From assembly GCA_910584195.1 (NCBI GenBank), contig CAJTYV010000003.1, positions 1-64,000 of the forward strand: a stretch of DNA of 64,000 nucleotides, written 5' to 3'. The stretch is from an uncultured Ruminococcus sp. (GTDB lineage Bacteria > Bacillota > Clostridia > Oscillospirales > Ruminococcaceae). This document shows, in pieces, positions 49,331 through 59,186 of this stretch. Below the pieces are notes generated by a model. The model saw nothing but the letters and a program-made list of their open reading frames with translations. It did not search any database and had not been told where the DNA came from. Within the stretch, counting starts at the first letter, position 1. Every line of letters starts with the position of its first letter. A program made the translations under genes and the position numbers.

Positions 49331-51256
49331 TCATTCGTCAAGCTCGATAAGCTTCTCGAAATCTTCATCTATTTTCATTTTCAGATCGTCAATTTCCCTG
49401 CACTTCGCATTCATCAGCTCATAATCCGTGTACACTTCTTCTTTCGTTATCTCTTCGCTGAGCATGTCTATTTTTGCCTGAAACTCGTCAATTTCCTTTT
49501 CAAGACGTCGCATTTCATTTTTTCGGGCGGCGTCCGCGCTCCTCTGCTGCTTACTGCGATAGGTTTTCGCCTTCTTTTCCTTTGCAGCTTCTGCGGCGGC
49601 AGCGAACCTTTCAGCTTCCGCAGCACGCTTCTCCTCCGCTTGTTCCGACCTTAATATCTCAAGATACTTTTCAAACCCGTAATTATGCTCGCGGTACGAA
49701 CCGTCCGTAAGTTCGATCAGCCTGTCCGCTATCCTGCTGAGGAGATACCTGTCGTGGGAAACAAAAATGATCGTGCCGGTGTAATCATCCAAAGCCGATT
49801 CGATAGCTTCTTTAGAATTAAGATCAAGATGATTTGTAGGCTCATCGAGAATAAGCACGTTTCCGTGTTCCTGCATCATTATTGCAAAACAGAGCTTGGC
49901 ACGTTCGCCGCCGCTTATCACACCTGTTTCCTTGAAAACATTCTCGCCCACAAACCTAACCTGAGCCAGCAGACTGCGCACCTCCAAATCCGAAAGGGAC
50001 GGATAACGGCTGTGAAGTTCCTCCATTACTGTAAGCTCACGGTTAAGATTTGCACCCTCCTGATCAAAATAAGATATTTTAACATTTGTATTCCAGCGTA
50101 CAGAACCTTCGTGCGGAAGAAGTCCCTGAATAATTTTCAGCAGAGTGGATTTACCTATTCCGTTATCTCCTATAATACCTATTTTCTCACCGCGGCGGAC
50201 TTCAAAGCTGACGCTGTCAACAAGAGTTCTGCGGTTTACGCCTTCTCCTACGGAAATATCCGTATTTCTGACTTTCAGAACGTCAAGCGGCGGCTCGACC
50301 GCATAAGTAAAGCTTATTTTTGCGTGTTTTTCGTCATGAAAAGGCTTCTCGATGCGTTCAATTTTTTCAAGCTGTTTTCTGCGGCTCTGAGCCATTTTAG
50401 TTGTAGAAGCACGAACCAGATTCCTCGCAACGTAGTCCTCCATTTTCGCTATCTGCTTCTGCTGCTGTTCGTATTCGCGGCTGCGCCGTATGTCGTTTTC
50501 CTCACGCTGACGCACAAAAGCGGAATAATTGCCTTTGTATCTTGTAAGTATTCCGCGCTCTATTTCGCACACAGAGGTACACAGCCTGTCCAGAAAATAA
50601 CGGTCGTGGCTGACGATCAATACAGCTCCGCGATAGCTTTTCAAGTAGTCCTCCAGCCACATAATCGTCTTGAAATCAAGATGATTGGTAGGCTCGTCAA
50701 GGATAAGCAGATTTGGTTCTTCAAGAAGCAGCTTCGCAATACACAAACGTGTTTTTTCACCTCCGCTGAATCCCGATACAGTACGTTCAAGCTGTTCACC
50801 GGAAAATCCCATACCATTAAGTACTGTGCGTATCTTAACGTCGGTATTGTAGCCGTCGTTGGCTTCCAGCCATGAGGAAAGCTGCTGATATTCATCGGCA
50901 GAGGCGTTGTTCCCGAGTTCTATTTCAAGCTCTATATCGCGAAGTCTGTCTATAGCCTTTTGTACAGGCTCAAAAACTTTACGCATCTCCTCAATAACAG
51001 ATGAGTTCGAATCAAGACCGCCCATCTGTTCAAGATAGCCTACAGTCGTTTTGGCGGCAAATGAAACGATCCCGTCCCTTTCACTGAATCTGTCCGGTTC
51101 AATACTGCCGGTAAGTATTTTAAGCAAAGTAGACTTACCGCAGCCGTTATTTCCTACCAAACCTATCTTGTCGTTTTCGTCAATGGTAAGAGAAACATTG
51201 TTGAGAAGCTGCCGACCATTGTAAAATTTATTTATATTATTTAAACTGACAAGCAT
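49331..51256 (-). CDS. ABC-F family ATPase
   Basis: Predicted 641 residues with two ABC cassettes and no membrane domain. Cassette 1: Walker A GLVGNNGCGKSTLLK, signature SGFSGGEKTRLCIA, Walker B LLILDEPTNHLDF. Cassette 2: GIIGDNGIGKSTLLK, ISGGERAKLCFA, VLILDEPTNHLDL. An interdomain linker and a C-terminal charged coiled coil (about 530-641) complete the typical plan. ABC-F proteins act on the ribosome, in translation or antibiotic resistance. No leader peptide or attenuator typical of resistance ABC-F genes is seen, so a housekeeping role (Uup/YdiF-like) is more likely. AAAGGAG precedes the ATG. Confidence 0.93.
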   Translation of the reverse strand: MLVSLNNINKFYNGRQLLNNVSLTIDENDKIGLVGNNGCGKSTLLKILTGSIEPDRFSERDGIVSFAAKTTVGYLEQMGGLDSNSSVIEEMRKVFEPVQKAIDRLRDIELEIELGNNASADEYQQLSSWLEANDGYNTDVKIRTVLNGMGFSGEQLERTVSGFSGGEKTRLCIAKLLLEEPNLLILDEPTNHLDFKTIMWLEDYLKSYRGAVLIVSHDRYFLDRLCTSVCEIERGILTRYKGNYSAFVRQREENDIRRSREYEQQQKQIAKMEDYVARNLVRASTTKMAQSRRKQLEKIERIEKPFHDEKHAKISFTYAVEPPLDVLKVRNTDISVGEGVNRRTLVDSVSFEVRRGEKIGIIGDNGIGKSTLLKIIQGLLPHEGSVRWNTNVKISYFDQEGANLNRELTVMEELHSRYPSLSDLEVRSLLAQVRFVGENVFKETGVISGGERAKLCFAIMMQEHGNVLILDEPTNHLDLNSKEAIESALDDYTGTIIFVSHDRYLLSRIADRLIELTDGSYREHNYGFEKYLEILRSEQAEEKRAAEAERFAAAAEAAKEKKAKTYRSKQQRSADAARKNEMRRLEKEIDEFQAKIDMLSEEITKEEVYTDYELMNAKCREIDDLKMKIDEDFEKLIELDE

Positions 51257-51430
51257 AAAATCTCCTTTTTATACTAATTCCAAATCGTTCTGTGCAAACA
51301 ATGATATAATACCATATTTTTAAGTCGCTGTCAACAGCTGCATTTTTCAAAAACATTTTTGTTTTATCAATATACTCGATATTATTTTTTCGACCATGGT
51401 CATTTTTTTACATAAAACAAAATTTGTCTA

Positions 51431-51459
51431 TTGATTTTTTTTGATTATTGCCTTATAAT
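51431..51459 (+). promoter_or_regulatory. Promoter of glgB
   Basis: TTGATT (51431-51436), 17-base spacer, TATAAT (51454-51459). Confidence 0.8.
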
Positions 51460-51492
51460 AATTATAAATCAGCTGATCGAAGGATGATAAAA

Positions 51493-53283
51493 ATGAATTA
51501 TTCTGAATTTTACAAAGGCGACTGCTTTGACGCTTACAAATATCTCGGCGCTCATGTCGGTTCAAAAGGAACAATGTTCCGCACTTACGCCCCCAACGCC
51601 TCCAAAGTATCTCTTATCGGAGATTTTTCGGAATGGAAAGAAGAATTTCCCATGCTCCCTGTTTATGACGGAAAATTTTATGAAATTTATTTCCCGAACG
51701 CAGCTGCCGGCATGCGATATAAGTATCGTATATACGATAAAAACGGCAATTACATCGATCACAGCGACCCTTACGGCTTCGGCAGCGAGCTTCGCCCGGG
51801 AACCTGCTCCGTGATACGCGATATGACATATAAATTCAGCGATGCCGCGTGGATGAAGTCCCGTACCGACTGCCGCATCAAGCCCCTAAATATATACGAA
51901 GTACATTTAGGTTCATGGAAAAAACCCGAAACCAACGAATGCGAGTGGTACAGCTACTCCGAGATAGCCGATGAACTGACAGACTACGTTATCGAAAACG
52001 GTTTTAATTATATTGAGCTTATGCCGCTCAGCGAACACCCCTGCGACGAATCGTGGGGTTATCAGATAACGGGGTTCTTTGCACCTACTTCACGTTACGG
52101 AACTCCGAAACAGCTTATGGAACTTGTGGACAAATGCCATAAAAAGGGCATAGGAATTATAATCGACTTTGTTCCCGTTCACTTTGCGGTCGATCACTAC
52201 GGACTCACTGAATACGACGGTACAAAACTTTATGAATATCCGTTCGACGACGTGGGATATAATGAATGGGGCAGCAGAAATTTCAACCATTCGCTTGGCG
52301 AAGTCCGTTCGTTTCTTCAATCCGCCGCAAATTACTGGCTGGAAGTCTACCACTTTGACGGAATCCGAATCGACGCTGTACGTAATCTCATATATTGGCA
52401 GGGGGACGAAAACCGCGGACTGAATACCCCTGCTATCGAATTTATCAAAAATATGAACGCAGGACTAAAAAAACGTCACCCAACAGCTATTTTGGCTGCC
52501 GAGGACTCATCGGCATATCCGAATGTAACGGCTTCAATTGAAAACGGCGGTCTTGGATTCGACTATAAATGGGATCTTGGCTGGATGCACGATACTCTTG
52601 AATATTTTCAGACGTCTCCGATGTACCGCAGCCGCGATTATCATAAGCTGACATTTTCAATGATGTATTTCTATAACGAAAGATTTATCCTTCCGCTCTC
52701 ACACGACGAAGTAGTCCACGGAAAAGCGACTATTCTCCAAAAAATGAACGGCGGCTACGAAGAAAAATTTCCCCAGGCAAGAGCGCTGTACATGTATATG
52801 GCGGCGCATCCCGGAAAAATGCTGACTTTTATGGGCAGCGAATTCGGTCAGCTCCGCGAATGGGACGAAAAGCGGCAGCAGGACTGGGAGATGCTTAAAT
52901 ATCCGCGGCATGACGCTTTCCGTGAATTTGTAAAAGCTGTGAACAGACTTTATTTAAGCTGCTCCGCGCTTCATTACGACTGCGATCCGCTGAATTTCGA
53001 GTGGTCCGACTGTGATTCTTACGACAGATGTATGTACGCTGTCCGCCGTAAAAGCGGCAAAGGCGACGTACTTGCGGTATTTAACTTTTCCGATTGGATG
53101 CAGCCGGACTATGCGGTAAAGATAGGTTCGGACTGGAAAGAAACCCTCCTTATTGATTCCGACTGGAACAGCTTCGGCGGCGATACCAAAGATGCCGAAA
53201 CGCAGTATACGAGGACTGCCGACAGTCTTGTCATGAATGTTCCGCCTTTCAGTGGAAGAATGTTTTTTTTAACTCATAAATAA
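51493..53283 (+). CDS. glgB: 1,4-alpha-glucan branching enzyme
   Basis: Predicted 596 residues. An N-terminal CBM48 domain (about 15-105: TMFRTYAPNASKVSLIGDFS), the GH13 (beta/alpha)8 barrel and a C-terminal all-beta domain. Catalytic regions: the nucleophile Asp in DGIRIDAVRNLIYW, the acid Glu in LAAEDSSAYP, and HDEVVHGK. It makes alpha-1,6 branches in glycogen. The ATG at 51493 has AAGGA at 8 bases; an ATG three codons earlier overlaps it. It stands without other glg genes. Confidence 0.95.
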   Translation: MNYSEFYKGDCFDAYKYLGAHVGSKGTMFRTYAPNASKVSLIGDFSEWKEEFPMLPVYDGKFYEIYFPNAAAGMRYKYRIYDKNGNYIDHSDPYGFGSELRPGTCSVIRDMTYKFSDAAWMKSRTDCRIKPLNIYEVHLGSWKKPETNECEWYSYSEIADELTDYVIENGFNYIELMPLSEHPCDESWGYQITGFFAPTSRYGTPKQLMELVDKCHKKGIGIIIDFVPVHFAVDHYGLTEYDGTKLYEYPFDDVGYNEWGSRNFNHSLGEVRSFLQSAANYWLEVYHFDGIRIDAVRNLIYWQGDENRGLNTPAIEFIKNMNAGLKKRHPTAILAAEDSSAYPNVTASIENGGLGFDYKWDLGWMHDTLEYFQTSPMYRSRDYHKLTFSMMYFYNERFILPLSHDEVVHGKATILQKMNGGYEEKFPQARALYMYMAAHPGKMLTFMGSEFGQLREWDEKRQQDWEMLKYPRHDAFREFVKAVNRLYLSCSALHYDCDPLNFEWSDCDSYDRCMYAVRRKSGKGDVLAVFNFSDWMQPDYAVKIGSDWKETLLIDSDWNSFGGDTKDAETQYTRTADSLVMNVPPFSGRMFFLTHK

Positions 53284-53294
53284 GGAATCACTTC

Positions 53295-53456
53295 TATACT
53301 CGCCTCTGTTGCAAACTCCCCCATAGATTTCGAGATAAAATTTTGTCAGACAAGGAGCAAACCGCAAGACGGGCTGTTGCCCATCGAGGATTTGCGACAC
53401 AGTATGACAAAATTTTAGCTGAAAGATATGGGGAGCTTACAAAAGAGGGGAGTATA
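53295..53456. mobile_element. MITE-like 162-base palindromic element
   Basis: The left arm (53295-53348) and right arm (53404-53456) form an imperfect inverted repeat of about 52 bases: TATACTC.CCTCT.TTG.AA at the tips and TAAAATTTTGTCA / TGACAAAATTTTA at the inner ends. The middle folds further: GCAAA / TTTGC around GGGC-TGTT-GCCC. It has no reading frame. It lies between glgB and the regulator gene, which are convergent. Confidence 0.65.
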
Positions 53457-53534
53457 ATGGCTCAGCACGCATTTTGCTTGCATATTTTCCATCGTCTTGC
53501 ACAGAAATTTCTTGTATAGCAGACATTTCACAAA

Positions 53535-55745
53535 TCACCTATTGAGTTCACGAAATTCAGTAGGTGATATTTTTTCCGCGGCTTTGAATTGTCTTACAAA
53601 ATAATTATATGAAGAATATCCGCATTCTTTGGCAATATCTGTAATAGTCATATTTGATTTGAGCAGAAGCTCCTTTGATTTTTCCAGTCTGAAACTTATC
53701 ATTTCTTCAATTATACTTTTGCCGAAGTACAGCTTGTATATCTTCTGAAGATAGCTTTTGCTGAGATAAAGCTCCGAGGCAATATCTTTGATATTCCATG
53801 ACAATTCGGGATTTTTCATAAGTCTCCCGCGAAGCAGACAAAGCTTATCATACTGCGGACTTTCGGAACCTTCCGAAAATTTATAGCTGTATTCGCGGTG
53901 AAGCGCCGCTTTATGCAGAGAAGTTCCGGGAGAAGGTTCAGGCGTGAGGCTTTGAATATCAACCCCTATAGTAAAATTGATATTGCAGTTTTCTTCATCG
54001 GAAAAACGCGACTTGCGCACCTCATCTGTCAGCCTGCCGAATATTTCTTCGCTGCGGTTATGATAAGGCGTTATGACCGCAAATGAGTATACAGACCAGA
54101 TACCGTAAATTTCTTCAGGCTTAACGCAGCTTCCGATAAGACGTGCAAATGCCGATGTTATTCTGCTGCACTTATCATCGTCCCCTTGATAATAAGCATC
54201 ATTCAGCCCGGAAAGCTGAATACGTATGAATTCGGCAGTATCGCTGCGTTCACGGAAATTTTCCAGATTCTCGGCAAAGGCTTTCTTAACGCCCGATCTG
54301 TTGAGCAGTCCCGTAACGTCGTCGTAAAGCATAGCATGGCTTGCGTTGATGATCGTACGGTCAAGCAGCGACTTTATACGCACTTGTTCGAGAGCAACGT
54401 TTATGTAATTTATCCAGTAGAGATAGATCTCACTGAAGCTTATGGGATTTTTTCCGAAAGTTACGGCAGAATATCCGAAGAAATTTTCATTGAAATTAAG
54501 AGGCGTTATAAAGTATGCAGTTGGGTACGGTCTTTGCTCGACGAACACAGGAAGAATATCCTCTGAACTGAAAACGATGCAATCTTCATATTCTCTCTTT
54601 ATTGAAGATTTGGAAAGTATCACTTTCATTTCATCGCCCATATCAAACGTAAGTCTGTCGGTAAATTTTCCGCTGCCGCATTCCATGTACTTTTTGGTCA
54701 GACATATATTGATCCGTTTCATTTTATACATGTAGTAGGTATAATTATCCAGACGATCCGCAAACTCCTCCGGGTCTGAAGTATTTGTAATATCAAAAAG
54801 CATGTCTCTGTGCAGAATATCGTACACATACTTTTGTGTAATCTTGTCGGAACGTGAAATTTTTTTATAAGACGTTCCGGCACAGCCGCAGCTTTTTCCG
54901 GGACAGAAGTTTCCGCTTTCACTATGTACCTTTCGGCATATCTTGCCGGTTATCATACGGTATATACGTCTGAACGACTCTGCGCCAAGCTGAAAATTAG
55001 GTCGTCTGTAGCTTGTAATTTTCGGATTATTATGCTGTCCTTCTACAGATGCGTCATAACCTGTAACGGCAATATCCTCGGGAACTCTTATTCCGCTCTT
55101 TATCAGAGACTCTGCAAGAGCTATAGCAGAACAATCGTTGCCGCATACAACAGCTTCGGGACGGCTCAGCTCGCCGTTTATTATCCTTTCCGCCAGTTTC
55201 GCAGCGGCATCTTTCCAAAAATCCCCGTATATACAGGAATTTTTATCATAACAAAGACCATGCTTCTTCATTGAATTTTTAAATCCTTTAAGCCTTTCTT
55301 CCGAAACATACAGTCCCTTCGGTCCCGTAAGACAATATATTTTATTCAATCCGTGAACTCTTATGAGATGATCGGTGATCTGCTCAAAGGCCGAGCAATC
55401 GTCAATAGCAGTAGACTCAAAAATCCTATGCTCCTCACTGTCCAAAAGCATAACAGGCTTGCCCGACCGAATAAGCAGGTTATCTATCATAGACTTTATA
55501 TTTTCATCATAAAAAGTGTTGCGGTCATAGAGAAAGCCGTCAAAACGATCAGATAAAATAAGTTTAAATATCTCTTTTTCCGTCTGCTTATGCGCAGTCT
55601 GTGCGAAAAAATTATGAAGCGGGGCAAGTATCGCCATATCACAATTGGTTTTATATGCCTGAGAGATAATTCCTTTAAGTATTTCAGCCTGAAAGTCTAC
55701 CTGACATTCCGTAATTATAACACCTATTAAAAGACGCTTTTTCAC
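53535..55745 (-). CDS. Composite regulator: LacI-type sensor half, degenerate GGDEF-like middle, AraC output
   Basis: Predicted 736 residues. Residues 1-290 resemble a periplasmic-binding-protein-like LacI sensor (LLIGVIITECQVDFQAEILK, VCGNDCSAIALAESLIKSGI, VPEDIAVTGYDASVEGQHNN) without a LacI helix-turn-helix. A Cys-rich insert follows (SGNFCPGKSCGCAG). The middle (about 475-620) resembles a GGDEF domain (LYDDVTGLLNRSGVKKAFAE) that lacks the signature. Residues about 635-736 are an AraC helix-turn-helix pair (IASELYLSKSYLQKIYKLYF, IAKECGYSSYNYFVRQFKAA). It is divergent from the PL11 gene at 56065 and likely controls it in response to a sugar. Confidence 0.9.
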   Translation of the reverse strand: MKKRLLIGVIITECQVDFQAEILKGIISQAYKTNCDMAILAPLHNFFAQTAHKQTEKEIFKLILSDRFDGFLYDRNTFYDENIKSMIDNLLIRSGKPVMLLDSEEHRIFESTAIDDCSAFEQITDHLIRVHGLNKIYCLTGPKGLYVSEERLKGFKNSMKKHGLCYDKNSCIYGDFWKDAAAKLAERIINGELSRPEAVVCGNDCSAIALAESLIKSGIRVPEDIAVTGYDASVEGQHNNPKITSYRRPNFQLGAESFRRIYRMITGKICRKVHSESGNFCPGKSCGCAGTSYKKISRSDKITQKYVYDILHRDMLFDITNTSDPEEFADRLDNYTYYMYKMKRINICLTKKYMECGSGKFTDRLTFDMGDEMKVILSKSSIKREYEDCIVFSSEDILPVFVEQRPYPTAYFITPLNFNENFFGYSAVTFGKNPISFSEIYLYWINYINVALEQVRIKSLLDRTIINASHAMLYDDVTGLLNRSGVKKAFAENLENFRERSDTAEFIRIQLSGLNDAYYQGDDDKCSRITSAFARLIGSCVKPEEIYGIWSVYSFAVITPYHNRSEEIFGRLTDEVRKSRFSDEENCNINFTIGVDIQSLTPEPSPGTSLHKAALHREYSYKFSEGSESPQYDKLCLLRGRLMKNPELSWNIKDIASELYLSKSYLQKIYKLYFGKSIIEEMISFRLEKSKELLLKSNMTITDIAKECGYSSYNYFVRQFKAAEKISPTEFRELNR

Positions 55746-55882
55746 ATTTTCACCTGCTTTATACTATTTTAAGAAATTGTTTTTAAATCGACCTTTAGCA
55801 ATACATTTCTATAGAGCTCTTTAAAATCAGCAGCATATTCAAAACTTGTTCTCATAGTTTTTAATCTTATTCAATATAGATT

Positions 55883-55911
55883 ATTATATCATAATTGACA
55901 TGAAATTGCAA
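55883..55911 (-). promoter_or_regulatory. Promoter of the composite regulator
   Basis: TTGCAA (55906-55911), 17-base spacer, TATAAT (55883-55888). Confidence 0.75.
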
Positions 55912-55974
55912 CACAAAAATACATAGTTTGTATAAAAACATAAAATAATCTTTTTTATTGGATATTATAATTCA

Positions 55975-56003
55975 TTGTAAAGCGGTCTGCAATTGTGTAT
56001 AAT
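55975..56003 (+). promoter_or_regulatory. Promoter of the second PL11 lyase gene
   Basis: TTGTAA (55975-55980), 17-base spacer, TATAAT (55998-56003). Confidence 0.8.
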
Positions 56004-56064
56004 AATATTGTAAATAAAATGTTAATCGCTTAGAAAGATGAATTTTTATGGGGGATAATTAATT

Positions 56065-59000
56065 ATGAAATTCTGCTTTAAAAAGCTGACTTCTGCCGCT
56101 GCTGCATTGACGGTCGCACTGACTTCTCTTGCGGCTGTTCCGCTGTCGGATAAACAGGCAGCAAACGCGGCGTCAAACGTTACGCTCGAATACCTCAACA
56201 GAGGTATCTCCGCCGTGAATACGGGAAACGGAATGCTTGTAAGCTGGCGTTACCTTGCAAACGATGATGATAACGCTGTTTACAAGCTCTATCGGGACGG
56301 CATTCTCATTTACACAAGCGAAGCCGGAAAATCTACTTGCTATCTTGATGCTCAGGGAAAAGCTTCCTCAAAGTACAGGGTAGACACTTTCACAGCAAAC
56401 GGTGCGTTGGTAAATTCAGAAAATTGCACTCTTATTTCCGACAAAACATACTTTGATATACCTCTTTCACCGCCATCGGACATCTATTCGCCTAACGATA
56501 TGTCCGTAGGAGATATTGACGGAGATGGACAGTATGAACTTTTTGTAAAGTGGGATCCGAACAACTCAAAAGATAATTCTCAGAAAGGCAAAACTGGCAA
56601 CGTTTTCATAGACTGCGTAAGGCTTGACGGCACAAGAGTATGGAGAATTGATTTAGGCGTCAATATCCGCGCCGGAGCACATTATACACAGTTTTTTGTT
56701 GCAGACTTTGACCTTGACGGCAAGGCGGAAATGACTTGCAAAACTGCCGATGGAACAGTTGACGGTATTGGAAATATTATCGGTGACGCTTCCAAGGATT
56801 ACCGAAATTCAAACGGCTACATTCTTAACGGTCCCGAATATTATACGCTCTTTGACGGCGCTACGGGAGCTGCTCTGGATACAGTAAATTATGAACCGGC
56901 AAGAGGCGACGTTTCAAAGTGGGGCGACAAATACGGCAACAGAGTCGACCGCTTCTGGGGCAGCGCCGCATATGTTGACGGTATACACCCCTGCGTTATC
57001 ACAGGACGAGGCTATTATACAAGAATGACCGCATCGGCATATAAAGTCGAAAATAAAAAGCTTGTTAAGCTATGGACATTCGATACAGGCAACAGTTCCT
57101 CAGCCGCCGGCTATGGCGACGGAAACCATAACAGCATGCCCGCCGATGTTGACGGAGACGGAAAGCAGGAAATAATTACGGGTTCTACATGTATAGACGA
57201 TAACGGAAAGGTACTTTGGTGTACGAATCAGGGACACGGAGACGCAATGCACGTTGCCGATCTTGATCCGACAAATCCCGGTCTTGAGGTTTGGTTATGC
57301 CATGAGGATAAGTCAGCGGGATACGGAGTTACTCTCATTGATGCGGATACGGGTAAGCAGATATTCCACAATAACGGTACTGGAGATACCGGACGCTGCT
57401 GCGCTGATAACGTATGGGCAGGAAATCCCGGAGCCGAGCTATGGGGAAACGGAAACGAAGTGAAAAATGTCAAAGGCGATACCCTCTCATGTAATCGCCC
57501 TGCTATAAACTTCCTTATCCATTGGGATGGAGATCTTGAAAGAGAGATCCTCGACGGTTATACCGATTCGCCGGCAAAAATAAGTAAAATGGGTGAAAAC
57601 GGAAAACTAACTCAGCTTATGCAGACTGATGGATATTACACCTGTAATACCACCAAGGGTACGCCTTGTCTTTCAGCAGATATTTTCGGTGACTGGCGCG
57701 AGGAGCTTATTGTAAGAGCTGCCGACAGTAAATCCGTAAGAATATACTGTACGCCATATACGACCGATTACCGCATTACAACGCTTATGCACGATGCACA
57801 GTACCGTATGCAGGTATCGGCTCAGAATACAGCATACAATCAGCCGCCTCACACAAGCTTTTTCCTCGGCACAGGATACGAGCTTCCCTCACGACCAAAA
57901 GATACGGTCAATACATCGGGTACTGTAATAACTCCCTCAAAACCCGGTGCAGAAATAAACACAGAACATATTTATAAAATAAAAAATAAAAAAAGCGGAT
58001 TTTATCTTGAAGTTGCCGGCTCAAAGGCGGAGAACGGTGCAAACGTACAGCAGGGTAATACCGGAGCTTTGGGTTGGAAATTTGAACGCTCCTCAGAAGC
58101 CGGATATTATTACATATATTCCGAATTAGGCGGCGGAAAAAAATTCCTGCTCGACATCGACTACGGAAAGACAGAAAACGGTACAAACATCGGAATATGG
58201 GAAAATACAAGCAGCGATGCACAGCTTTTCAAGCTTGTGGATAACGGTGACGGAACATATGCCGTCTGCACTAAGGTAACGAACGATTCAAGCGGTATAG
58301 GCGTTCAGGCGGCATCGACCGAAATCGGAGCTAACGTTATTGAATGGGTGTGCAATGACAGCGACGATCAGAAGTGGATCCTTGAAATAAAAATAGATCC
58401 CATAAACGGCTCCCTGATAAAAGATCTGTCCGTTAAGGATATTGATAATTACCGCGATTGGAAGATCTCCGAAAATGCGGAAACCGGAAATATTATTTTC
58501 GGAGACAGAGATTTCACATATACTCAGTTGCCCGAATCGCTTAAAGGCGCAGAGATCATTCAGACTGCCTGCGATTCCAAAAATTCATCTGACGACCTTG
58601 CTGAATTTACAGCCGCTAAGGATATTAAAGCGTATATTGCCCTCGATACGCGTGTTGAATCATCTATGGGCACTATTCCCGAATGGATGAACGATTGGAA
58701 AAAGACAGGCGAGCAGGCGGCAAGCAGCAATGACGTTATATTCGATATTTACGAAAAAGCATACAAAGCCGGTGAAACTGTTAGATTAGGCTCTAACAGT
58801 ACAGCTCAGTATGTCGTTAACTACACTGTATTCGTAAAGGAAGATATAACTGAAGCTCCCGTAACAACCGAACCGGCAGCAACAGAATCCGAAACAACCG
58901 TTCCCACATCTCCTACCGAACCTAAAGAAGACATTCTGATCGGCGATGCGAACTGCGACGGAAAGGTAACTATTGCAGATTCAACAGCGATTCTTCAAGC

Positions 59001-59157
59001 TCTGGGAAATCCTGACAAATATGGACTTTCGGCTCAGGGCGCGAAAAATGCTGATTGCTGCAATCCCGGAGACGGCGTTAAAACAAGCGATGCTCTTGCA
59101 ATTCAGAAGCTGGATGCGGGGCTGCTTACGGAACTGCCTGAGTTTGAAACGGACTGA
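56065..59157 (+). CDS. PL11 rhamnogalacturonan lyase with RICIN/CBM13-like, beta-rich and dockerin domains
   Basis: Predicted 1030 residues. Signal peptide (about 1-36), PL11 propeller (about 40-615, with DGDGQYELFVKWDPNNSKDN, NIRAGAHYTQFFVADFDLDG and DIFGDWREELIVRA), a RICIN/CBM13-like lectin domain (about 630-785: YKIKNKKSGFYLEVAGSKAE, DDQKWILE), a further beta-rich module of about 140 residues that I do not recognise (about 790-930), a Thr/Pro/Glu linker and a C-terminal type I dockerin (about 955-1025). It should cut rhamnogalacturonan I by beta-elimination. The dockerin matches that of the esterase at 16286. GGGGGAT lies before the ATG. Confidence 0.93.
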   Translation: MKFCFKKLTSAAAALTVALTSLAAVPLSDKQAANAASNVTLEYLNRGISAVNTGNGMLVSWRYLANDDDNAVYKLYRDGILIYTSEAGKSTCYLDAQGKASSKYRVDTFTANGALVNSENCTLISDKTYFDIPLSPPSDIYSPNDMSVGDIDGDGQYELFVKWDPNNSKDNSQKGKTGNVFIDCVRLDGTRVWRIDLGVNIRAGAHYTQFFVADFDLDGKAEMTCKTADGTVDGIGNIIGDASKDYRNSNGYILNGPEYYTLFDGATGAALDTVNYEPARGDVSKWGDKYGNRVDRFWGSAAYVDGIHPCVITGRGYYTRMTASAYKVENKKLVKLWTFDTGNSSSAAGYGDGNHNSMPADVDGDGKQEIITGSTCIDDNGKVLWCTNQGHGDAMHVADLDPTNPGLEVWLCHEDKSAGYGVTLIDADTGKQIFHNNGTGDTGRCCADNVWAGNPGAELWGNGNEVKNVKGDTLSCNRPAINFLIHWDGDLEREILDGYTDSPAKISKMGENGKLTQLMQTDGYYTCNTTKGTPCLSADIFGDWREELIVRAADSKSVRIYCTPYTTDYRITTLMHDAQYRMQVSAQNTAYNQPPHTSFFLGTGYELPSRPKDTVNTSGTVITPSKPGAEINTEHIYKIKNKKSGFYLEVAGSKAENGANVQQGNTGALGWKFERSSEAGYYYIYSELGGGKKFLLDIDYGKTENGTNIGIWENTSSDAQLFKLVDNGDGTYAVCTKVTNDSSGIGVQAASTEIGANVIEWVCNDSDDQKWILEIKIDPINGSLIKDLSVKDIDNYRDWKISENAETGNIIFGDRDFTYTQLPESLKGAEIIQTACDSKNSSDDLAEFTAAKDIKAYIALDTRVESSMGTIPEWMNDWKKTGEQAASSNDVIFDIYEKAYKAGETVRLGSNSTAQYVVNYTVFVKEDITEAPVTTEPAATESETTVPTSPTEPKEDILIGDANCDGKVTIADSTAILQALGNPDKYGLSAQGAKNADCCNPGDGVKTSDALAIQKLDAGLLTELPEFETD

Positions 59158-59186
59158 TTCCAATTCGAATCGCAGAAAATTTTGAT

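Larger units (their letters stand above)
55746..56064. other. Divergent regulator / PL11 intergenic region
   Basis: Two promoters face away from each other (55883-55911 and 55975-56003) with about 60 bases of AT-rich DNA between them. No long palindrome is obvious, but AraC sites are often direct repeats. The regulator has a 5' UTR of about 130 bases. Confidence 0.6.

Noticed and set aside
49685..50875. Reading frame of 396 codons opposite the ABC-F gene
   Set aside because: Antisense to conserved ABC motifs; composition reflects the complementary strand.
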